A stretch of DNA of 19,605 nucleotides from Candidatus Gallibacteroides avistercoris (GTDB lineage Bacteria; Bacteroidota; Bacteroidia; Bacteroidales; CHK158-818). The stretch is from the NCBI GenBank assembly GCA_018714665.1, contig DVNA01000148.1, forward strand, positions 1-19,605. Reading direction: 5' to 3'. The notes under the pieces were generated by a model. The model worked only from the letters and a program-made list of their open reading frames with translations. It did not search any database and was not told the DNA's origin. Positions within the stretch are counted from its first letter, which is position 1. Every line of letters begins with the position of its first letter. This document shows, piece after piece, positions 14,108-19,605 of this stretch. A program made the position numbers and the translations under genes.

Positions 14108-15460
14108 TTACGATTCTTCGCTGTTTTTTCTCAATTCGGCCCGGTGTTTTTGGATGAACTTCAACCGTTTTTCTCTTTGTCTCTCCCGAAATTTAAGGAC
14201 GGCCAGTTTTACCCCTTTTTCGGTTATGAACAGTATTACCAGCGGCAAAGTTAATGCCAATAATAAAAATAACAAACGCCGTTGCGGATTATATACAATC
14301 TGAGTGAACCGAGTCTGGTCCAACGGCGCCTCCGTCCATTCGTCGGGCAGCGAGTGGGTACTTGCTTTCCAATAGATGGTACCGTCTTTTACCAACATCA
14401 CTCCGGGATTGCTGCGCAAGATGGTCATAAGCATCTTCTTATCGGCAAAGGCATAACCGTATTCTGCCCCGGTATTGTCGCGCCACTCATCGCTCTCGCG
14501 GGCATCGGAGGCAGTCAGGCAGATGAAGTTGTACCCCTGCTCGGCACAATAGTCGTACAACTCGTTCAACCGGTCTATTCCATCGTCGTCGGCCTCTTTC
14601 AAGGAGGGGGCAATCATCCAGAAGGCGAACCGGGGGTCTGTCAGCAATTTTTCGGTAATATCTTCTCCCTGTTGCGACAATACGGAGAAATCCTTGATGG
14701 GTGGTTCGTACCCTTTTTCAATCTGTTCGTTGACGGTCTCGACAAATACCCAGGTAGAGTCCAGTTCGGGCAACTCTTCGAGCGGGAAGGAGTGCTCTTT
14801 GCCATCTTTCCGGTAAACTACCGTGGTCTTGTATTGTGCTTCGGGGGCTCCTTCGGGGATACTCATCGCTTCGGAAATGTTAACGCCTCTCTTGTAGGGA
14901 CGAAAATCCAGTATCGGCTCATAGTGCGACCCGATGGAGGAGAGTATCAGCGAATAGAGAACAATATAGAGCGAGACCAAACCCTGTACCGCCTCGTCGT
15001 AAACGGCTTTTACCCGGGTATTGTACCGCACCAGCACGAATGCCAATGCCAACAGGACGAGGTTTTTGAAGAAGGTCTCCCAGTTGGTCAATATCAGGGC
15101 GTCACCAAAACATCCGCAATCGCTTACCGGATTGGCAATGGCCAGATAAAGGGTCAGGGGGGTCATAAAGAGCATGAACAGGAGGTCGAGAAGGGGTGTT
15201 CTCTTTTTGTTGGCGCCCAACAGGGTGTTGGCGCCTAAATAGAACTCGAAGGCTGCTACGGAAAAGGCCAACGGCAGAGAGAAAATATTTAATGCCGACA
15301 AGCCGAATGCGGCGAAATAGTCGTCGAACTTATAGGCCGACCCCACGGGATCGATGGCCTTGACGAATCCCGAAAAGAGAAATACGCCGCCGAATACGAT
15401 ACGGGAGATGATTACCGCCCACAGCAGAATCCTGTTTTTTACTTTTTCGTCAATCTGCAT
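14108..15460 (-). CDS. MauE/DoxX-like membrane protein fused to a thioredoxin-fold domain
   Basis: A 450-residue membrane protein. The first half (about 13-177) has around five transmembrane helices with the DoxX/MauE start (SRIVFGGVFLFSGFVKAIDP) and the conserved DCGCFG motif (C115, C117) typical of MauE-like redox membrane proteins. Residues about 180-390 form an extracytoplasmic region. From 279 on it resembles a thioredoxin fold (FAFWMIAPSLKEADDDGIDR; later SNPGVMLVKDGTIYW with the usual cis-proline position). The CxxC site is replaced by APSL, so it is probably not a normal thiol oxidoreductase; C305 and C314 remain elsewhere in it. A last helix (about 396-413) and a strongly basic cytoplasmic tail end the protein. 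Its ATG overlaps the DUF1599 gene by 11 nt, and tpiA follows after 41 nt. Exact function is unknown; an electron-transfer or disulfide-handling role is inferred. Confidence 0.85.
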   Translation of the reverse strand: MQIDEKVKNRILLWAVIISRIVFGGVFLFSGFVKAIDPVGSAYKFDDYFAAFGLSALNIFSLPLAFSVAAFEFYLGANTLLGANKKRTPLLDLLFMLFMTPLTLYLAIANPVSDCGCFGDALILTNWETFFKNLVLLALAFVLVRYNTRVKAVYDEAVQGLVSLYIVLYSLILSSIGSHYEPILDFRPYKRGVNISEAMSIPEGAPEAQYKTTVVYRKDGKEHSFPLEELPELDSTWVFVETVNEQIEKGYEPPIKDFSVLSQQGEDITEKLLTDPRFAFWMIAPSLKEADDDGIDRLNELYDYCAEQGYNFICLTASDARESDEWRDNTGAEYGYAFADKKMLMTILRSNPGVMLVKDGTIYWKASTHSLPDEWTEAPLDQTRFTQIVYNPQRRLLFLLLALTLPLVILFITEKGVKLAVLKFRERQREKRLKFIQKHRAELRKNSEES

Positions 15461-16001
15461 CTTCTCCGAATTGGAATTTTATCAGCCCGAACAGGGCGTA
15501 ATTTATCATATCCATATAGTTGGCATCGATACCCTCCGATACCAATGTCTTGCCCGCATGGTCTTCGATCTGTTTGGTACGGTATATCTTCATCAGAATC
15601 AAATCGGTGTAGGAGGTTACGCGCATACTGCGCCACGCCTCGTCGTAATCGTGATTTTTGGCATACATCAGCTCTTTGGTCTGGGTCATGAACTTGTCAT
15701 AGAGCGCCAGCGCCTCCTCTACGGTGATGTCCGCCCCCTCGGAGAAGCCCAGATGCAGCTGTATCAACCCCACGATGCCGTAATTGACAATCCCGATCAA
15801 CTCGCTTTCAATGCCCTCGCCCACCCGGTTTTCCTGCTTGGTTTCGAGGCTCCGGATGCGGTTTGCCTTGATAAAGATTTGGTCGGTAACCGACGAGGGA
15901 CGCATGATTCTCCACGAAGGGCCGTAATCCTGCAACTTTTTCGAGAAGAGCGAACGGCATACTGAAATCACTTGTTCAAACTGGGCTATTGTATCGGGCA
16001 T
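15450..16001 (-). CDS. Tandem-duplicated DUF1599 (Nmad1) protein
   Basis: A 183-residue soluble protein of the DUF1599 family, named in Pfam as nucleotide modification associated domain 1; the biochemical role is unknown. It consists of two copies of one domain. Residues 19-53 (FSKKLQDYGPSWRIMRPSSV..) align with 112-146 (MYAKNHDYDEAWRSMRVTSY..) at a constant offset of 93. GEGIESELIGIVNYGIVGLI (61-80) aligns with SEGIDANYMDMINYALFGLI (155-174). D/Y/W/MR/TD and N-Y are kept in both halves. The frame is open to a TTG at 16034, but that codon lies in the promoter; ATG 16001 is used. It overlaps the next gene by 11 nt. No signal peptide or membrane helix is seen. Confidence 0.85.
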   Translation of the reverse strand: MPDTIAQFEQVISVCRSLFSKKLQDYGPSWRIMRPSSVTDQIFIKANRIRSLETKQENRVGEGIESELIGIVNYGIVGLIQLHLGFSEGADITVEEALALYDKFMTQTKELMYAKNHDYDEAWRSMRVTSYTDLILMKIYRTKQIEDHAGKTLVSEGIDANYMDMINYALFGLIKFQFGEDAD

Positions 16002-16022
16002 GGCTACGAATGGTTTTAACGG

Positions 16023-16054
16023 CAAAGTACGCAATTTTATCTGAAAACGCCAAA
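16023..16054 (-). promoter_or_regulatory. Promoter of the DUF1599-MauE/DoxX-tpiA operon
   Basis: Minus-strand TTTG (16051-16054), a 20-nt spacer and GTACTTTG (16030-16023). The -7 box keeps the TTTG end but its TA is shifted by one base. It lies about 20 nt upstream of ATG 16001 and rules out the upstream TTG start. Confidence 0.55.
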
Positions 16055-16075
16055 TTTACAGCGGCCTCGTTGTCC

Positions 16076-18292
16076 TCAACGCTTGACGCTGTACATCAGC
16101 TGGTCGAGCAGAATCGGTATGTCCTCGGGGGAGACTCCCTGCTGTTTGAGCTCAGGCTCGTCCTGCCGGAAGGCGGAGAGGAAATGTTCCAGATCGGACC
16201 CACCCTTTTCGATACTCTGCCGGTACAGCTCCAATGCGGCTTTCATGTGGGCGGAAACGAACTCTACGTGGCCGGCGTTCATATAGTCCTGGGCGGTGGG
16301 TTTGTCTGCCAATATTTTTTCGTAATAGCGGCGGGCCTGTTCATTCTTCTTCTCCAAAAACGAGCACCAGGCAATCGGCCGCCACGCGCGCGGGTTCTGG
16401 GGGTCCAGGTAATCGACCTTGAAATAGTGCTGCAACGCTTTCAGGTACTGTTTTTGTTCAAAATAACAGTGCCCGATGTTCATCTCGATAGCCAGGTTGT
16501 CGGGGCGCAGGGCGTCTGCCCGCCGGTAATATTCGAGGGCCATCTCGGGCTTTTTCAGGCTCCGGTAACAGGAGGCTATCCGGCGTATGGTCCAGAAACT
16601 GTCGGGATGGATCATATCAGCTTTCAAATAGGCTTCGAGGGCTTCGCTGTACTGCCGGAGCATCTGGTGGCAATAACCTGTTTTTTGGAACAGCTCCCCG
16701 TCCGACTGATCCTGATCGGAGAGCCGGATAAAGATTTCGAGGGCCTCGTCGTAATACTCTTTCTTCAACAGGAACTCGGCGATGATGCGCAGATTCTCGT
16801 CGGTATCGAACAGCTGGCGCAAAAGCGGATCGCGGTAAAAATTGGGATTGCCCACAAACGGGTCGTCAAACTCGCCTTTGCGGGGATGCAGTTTGAAGAA
16901 ACGATACAGGTCCTGGATGTACTGGTTCGAGGAGGTTTCGTCCTGGGGGGCCGATTTGAGGCCGGACTCCTCTTTCATCAACTCGTTCATGTCGGAACCG
17001 TCGGGGATAAACTGCCCCAGCATCATCTCCCGCTGAGCGGCGGAGACCTGGCTGACGGTAAGGGCGAAGGAGTATTTGTCGGAGTTGCACAGGAACACGG
17101 ACGATTCGAGTACCTTTTTCAGGATATTTTGCGACGGGTGCTCTCCAAAGAGCGGCCTTAGCGAGGAGTGCTCCGCGTGAAAGGGCAGGAACCAGTTGGA
17201 GAGCTCGTTGAAAAAGGGGAAACTTTTCAGGTTGGAGAAGGTGCTCATAAAGACATCTACCCCCTCCATCTGCAATTCGGACATCTCTTTGAGCTTGTCG
17301 CCTACGCCGGAACGGTCGAGTATCTCCTGCCATTCGGGATTTTTATCCAATGCTCCGATGTCGTTCATCAAATCCTCCTGCGAGATTTTTCCGTACACCG
17401 AGGGGCCCAGTTTCATCATCTCGGGCAGAATCTCCTCGGTAAATTTGCGGGAGACCTTTTCGGTTTCGCGGCTTTTGATAAGCTGCATGAATATGTTGCA
17501 CACATCGCGTTTGAGGTTGGTGTCTTCGGCCATGGCTTCGAGCATGGAACAGAGCGTGGAAGAGAGTCTCACCCTGTCCGGATTGCGGTAGATGACCAAC
17601 AACGCTCCCACCAAAGCCCGCTGCCGAACCAATGCCGAGGGATAACCGTAGGCCGAAAGCAACCAGACCAGTTTTTGCTCGTGATAGCGATGCAACAGAC
17701 TGAGGGTAACGGCCGTAACAACCAGGCTCAACCGGATATCGGAAAGGGTATGGGGCACCAGCAAGGTTTTCATCCATTCTATATCCTGCTCCGATGGGGG
17801 ATAATCGGTCCAAACGTCGAGAAACAGTTCTGCCTCTTCCCGCTCGTCGGCCCGCAACAGAGCTTCGCGGTCGGAGGCTTCGGGTGCCAGTTGGTTCAAA
17901 GCCAGGGCTTCTGCCGATTTTTCTGCCCGGCGAAATTGTTCCTCTACGCTGAACCCGGGCTGTGCCTGCCGGTAACGACGCCGGTTGTAATAGAGGGTAG
18001 AGGCCTCTTTTTCCAGGAGGCAATCTGTCATTTTGTCTGCCAACGTATAGGCAGAAAGAATCAACCCGTTGTATATCTGCGCCCGTTTGGGGTCCTGAAA
18101 TCCGTCGAGCATATAGTGAATCATATAGCGGTAGGAGGTCTCCATCTCGGCCAGCTTGTCGCTGAACGTCCACTGCTGCAAGGTGTCGGAGAACAGCTTC
18201 AACAAGACAAAAGACTCTTTTAAACGCCTTTCCTGCAAAAGGTTATAAATCTTTTCGAGGTTATTTTTAATCTTAATAGAATCCATAGACAT
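16076..18292 (-). CDS. Large cytoplasmic TPR protein with an unrecognised N-terminal region
   Basis: A 738-residue protein without signal peptide or membrane helix. About 500-690 holds a run of roughly five or six tetratricopeptide repeats (AEFLLKKEYYDEALEIFIRL; GYCHQMLRQYSEALEAYLKA; ASCYRSLKKPEMALEYYRRA; GHCYFEQKQYLKALQHYFKV; then two weaker repeats), which normally mediate protein-protein contacts. The first ~480 residues are helical and Leu-rich, with a HEAT-like stretch (RQRALVGALLVIYRNPDRVR) and an acidic patch (about 146-165), and match no family I can name. Start candidates are ATG 18292 and ATG 18286, two codons apart. A good -7 box lies at 18336. The gene precedes the DUF1599 operon by 74 nt on the same strand. 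Function unknown; a scaffold role is only an inference. Confidence 0.85.
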   Translation of the reverse strand: MSMDSIKIKNNLEKIYNLLQERRLKESFVLLKLFSDTLQQWTFSDKLAEMETSYRYMIHYMLDGFQDPKRAQIYNGLILSAYTLADKMTDCLLEKEASTLYYNRRRYRQAQPGFSVEEQFRRAEKSAEALALNQLAPEASDREALLRADEREEAELFLDVWTDYPPSEQDIEWMKTLLVPHTLSDIRLSLVVTAVTLSLLHRYHEQKLVWLLSAYGYPSALVRQRALVGALLVIYRNPDRVRLSSTLCSMLEAMAEDTNLKRDVCNIFMQLIKSRETEKVSRKFTEEILPEMMKLGPSVYGKISQEDLMNDIGALDKNPEWQEILDRSGVGDKLKEMSELQMEGVDVFMSTFSNLKSFPFFNELSNWFLPFHAEHSSLRPLFGEHPSQNILKKVLESSVFLCNSDKYSFALTVSQVSAAQREMMLGQFIPDGSDMNELMKEESGLKSAPQDETSSNQYIQDLYRFFKLHPRKGEFDDPFVGNPNFYRDPLLRQLFDTDENLRIIAEFLLKKEYYDEALEIFIRLSDQDQSDGELFQKTGYCHQMLRQYSEALEAYLKADMIHPDSFWTIRRIASCYRSLKKPEMALEYYRRADALRPDNLAIEMNIGHCYFEQKQYLKALQHYFKVDYLDPQNPRAWRPIAWCSFLEKKNEQARRYYEKILADKPTAQDYMNAGHVEFVSAHMKAALELYRQSIEKGGSDLEHFLSAFRQDEPELKQQGVSPEDIPILLDQLMYSVKR

Positions 18293-18335
18293 TCGTTATC
18301 AACAACATTTCCGGATGCGGTATCGCTGCCTTTGA

Positions 18336-18367
18336 CAAAGGTATTAAAATATGCCGAAAACAGCCAA
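18336..18367 (-). promoter_or_regulatory. Promoter of the TPR gene
   Basis: Minus-strand TACCTTTG (18343-18336) is a perfect TAnnTTTG. TTG (18367-18365) lies 21 nt upstream. The ATG is about 43 nt downstream of the -7 box. Confidence 0.65.
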
Positions 18368-18508
18368 TCCTGCATATCTTTATTCATAACATCAACAAAA
18401 TATGTGCCAAAGGGTTGAATGCCGATTGCAGGTTAACAGGAGAGATCTTTTTCCAAAGAGGGCCGAAAAAAAATGGCTCTATCGCTCGCCGATATGTAAA
18501 ATATATAT

Positions 18509-18516
18509 TACATTTG
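18509..18516 (+). promoter_or_regulatory. -7 element of tRNA-Gly(CCC)
   Basis: TACATTTG is a perfect -7 match ending 11 nt before the mature tRNA, the same distance as in the other tRNA promoter. No clear TTTG is present at -33. Confidence 0.65.
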
Positions 18517-18527
18517 CCCACGGAAAT

Positions 18528-18600
18528 GCGGCAGTAGCTCAGTTGGTAGAGCATCAGCTTCCCAAGCTGAGGGTCGCGGGTTCGAGTCCCGTTTGCCGCT
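18528..18600 (+). tRNA. tRNA-Gly (anticodon CCC)
   Basis: A 73-nt tRNA. Acceptor GCGGCAG/TTGCCGC (with a G-T pair), D-arm GCTC-AGTTGGTAGA-GC, anticodon stem TCAGC/GCTGA with loop TTCCCAA (anticodon CCC), T-arm GCGGG-TTCGAGT-CCCGT, discriminator U, no encoded CCA. It is nearly identical to tRNA-Gly(GCC) at 11944 outside the acceptor and anticodon stems. It reads GGG. Confidence 0.95.
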
Positions 18601-18613
18601 CTCGCTGAAAACC

Positions 18614-18646
18614 AGGCGGTTACATTTTATGTGGCCGCCTTTTTTG
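18614..18646 (+). terminator. Terminator after tRNA-Gly(CCC)
   Basis: Stem AGGCGGTTACAT (18614-18625) / ATGTGGCCGCCT (18629-18640), 12 bp with two G-U pairs and a 3-nt loop, followed by a run of T to 18646. On the minus strand it could also weakly stop the VanY gene 12 nt away. Confidence 0.85.
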
Positions 18647-18657
18647 TATCATACCGC

Positions 18658-19599
18658 TTACAATACGATTTGTTTAGGGGGCGATACGGCCGGAAGAAGA
18701 AACTCCCTGACAGAAAACGGCGACTTTACCCGGGGGATTCCATAGGGGAATGGGAGTATCAAGCGAGGGTTTACGGCATCAATCCACTCGTCGAGGTTCA
18801 ACGCCTTTACGGTATTGTCTCCTGTAAAACCGGCAATATCGTCGGGGGTTACCAACTCTTTGTACTTGACCAGAAAGGGGGCCGACAACGGGCGGTAGCT
18901 CCAATGCCACTTCTCTTCGCAGAATCCGGTGGCCCGGTTTGGCGAGGTGCGGGAAGTATAAGGTTGATAAAAACCATATTGGGCGGCGTTTTGCTGCAAC
19001 CAGGCATAGACCTTTTCGCCGGTCGGGGTGTCGAAATAGGAGGGTTCCAGGCTGTTCAAGTCTATTTCGGTACCCCAGTGATGGCGCGAAATGCCGGGCA
19101 GGGAGCAATACAGGAGTATCTGCCGGGTCTTTTCCAGGTCGCTGGTAAAGGCCTCCTGCTTTTCCAATCGCTTCCACTTGGCGTTCCAATGCAAACTCTG
19201 CGCCTGATAGGTTCTGGCGGCGGAAATGATTTTCAGCTCTATGCCATCTTGCCGGGCAGCTTCGTACATCCGGATAAAGGCTCGATAGGTCTCTTTGAGC
19301 AACCGCAACTTATAGGGGGTATATCGGTGCGAAATCTCTACAAAGGCGGTATCTTCGGCCTGTTCGATCTTCCCCAACAGAAACTCTTTTGTCAGGTACC
19401 TGCGGGGGATAAACATCTCGTAAGGCTGTACGGTGTCGGGAATATTGGCATGCCCTACGGAAATACCCCGATCAACGGGAAAGGTGAACCTCCATCCGGA
19501 GGATATTCCGTCTGCCGTTTCTCCTTCGTACACTGTCATTCCCATTACATCAAGGGTGGCCGCCACCCATATAACCATCATCCAAACCCGATACTTCAT
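18658..19599 (-). CDS. VanY-type D-alanyl-D-alanine carboxypeptidase (M15B metallopeptidase)
   Basis: A 313-residue exported zinc peptidase that would trim the terminal D-Ala of peptidoglycan stem peptides in the periplasm. The N terminus (MKYRVWMMVIWVAATLDVMG) is a signal peptide or anchor. The M15 core covers about 95-240. SRHHWGTEIDLN holds zinc ligands H173 and D180. EEKWHWSY holds catalytic E229 and zinc ligand H232. SAARTYQAQ (about 126-134) is the family's upstream S-x-x-R segment. The ~65 residues after the core have no match that I recognise. The ATG at 19599 is 6 nt from the window edge, so the promoter is not visible. It is convergent with tRNA-Gly(CCC), whose terminator lies directly downstream. 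It need not confer vancomycin resistance: no VanA/H/X or VanRS partner is seen, and housekeeping versions are common. Confidence 0.9.
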   Translation of the reverse strand: MKYRVWMMVIWVAATLDVMGMTVYEGETADGISSGWRFTFPVDRGISVGHANIPDTVQPYEMFIPRRYLTKEFLLGKIEQAEDTAFVEISHRYTPYKLRLLKETYRAFIRMYEAARQDGIELKIISAARTYQAQSLHWNAKWKRLEKQEAFTSDLEKTRQILLYCSLPGISRHHWGTEIDLNSLEPSYFDTPTGEKVYAWLQQNAAQYGFYQPYTSRTSPNRATGFCEEKWHWSYRPLSAPFLVKYKELVTPDDIAGFTGDNTVKALNLDEWIDAVNPRLILPFPYGIPRVKSPFSVREFLLPAVSPPKQIVL

Positions 19600-19605
19600 C
19601 CTCTT

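Noticed and set aside
16002..16034. TTG start at 16034 for the DUF1599 gene
   Set aside because: The codon sits within the promoter (TTTG-N20-GTACTTTG), so it would not be transcribed. ATG 16001 lies right before the conserved domain.
11944..18600. Shared 3' segment of the two Gly tRNAs as attachment sites of an integrated element
   Set aside because: The identity is the normal T-arm of related tRNAs. No integrase lies between them and the enclosed genes are housekeeping.
18658..19599. Vancomycin resistance role for the VanY-like peptidase
   Set aside because: No vanA/H/X or two-component genes are visible, and M15B carboxypeptidases are common housekeeping enzymes.
1..19605. CRISPR array, transposase, phage genes, toxin-antitoxin pair or riboswitch
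   Set aside because: No regularly spaced repeats, no recognisable recombinase or phage protein, and no leader matching a riboswitch that I know. The only repeated intergenic sequence is the pair at 347 and 1136.

Overview
The window reads as chromosomal DNA of a gut-type Bacteroidales (Bacteroidota). It has several promoters of the Bacteroidetes form TTTG-N19-21-TAnnTTTG, no clear Shine-Dalgarno sequences, a GH92 alpha-mannosidase, a D/G-rich VCBS-repeat secreted protein, a SPOR-domain protein and a MauE/DoxX-type membrane protein. Most coding DNA looks moderately GC-rich. The stretch from about 440 to 1310 is visibly AT-richer. A Barnesiella/Coprobacter-like genus is possible, but I cannot fix the genus by eye.

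Layout. 1-327 (-) is the N-terminal part of truA, cut by the window edge. 347-1227 holds two direct copies of a ~91 bp intergenic repeat that bracket a small orphan membrane-protein gene (-). Each copy carries the complete promoter of the minus-strand gene beside it. 1410-2615 (+) is a secreted VCBS/FG-GAP protein. It faces a cytoplasmic Gfo/Idh/MocA oxidoreductase (2769-3866, -), and the two share a bidirectional terminator. 4195-6507 (-) is an exported GH92 alpha-mannosidase. 6603-8045 (-) is an N-acetylglucosaminidase with two LysM domains followed by a GNAT acetyltransferase. Divergent from these are cdd (8151) and then dnaX-corA (8736-11604, +).

11742-12016 (-) is a tRNA cluster, Gly(GCC)-Leu(CAG)-Leu(GAG), with its own promoter and a strong terminator shared with corA. 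12110-16001 (-) is a housekeeping block: a tandemly duplicated DUF1599 (Nmad1) protein, a MauE/DoxX-thioredoxin-like membrane protein, tpiA, a terminator, then a SPOR protein overlapping folE. 16076-18292 (-) is a large cytoplasmic TPR protein. 18528-18600 (+) is tRNA-Gly(CCC) with a terminator. 18658-19599 (-) is a VanY-type M15 D,D-carboxypeptidase.

How the genes work together. There is envelope upkeep (glucosaminidase, VanY peptidase, SPOR protein), carbohydrate use (GH92, perhaps with the oxidoreductase and VCBS protein), replication and ion transport (dnaX-corA), nucleotide, folate and glycolytic metabolism (cdd, folE, tpiA), and translation (truA, four tRNAs). I see no CRISPR array, transposase, phage gene or recognisable defence island. 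The parts least explained by known biology are the repeat-bracketed orphan membrane gene, the two-copy DUF1599 protein overlapping a thioredoxin-like MauE/DoxX fusion that lacks CxxC, and the large N-terminal region of the TPR protein.
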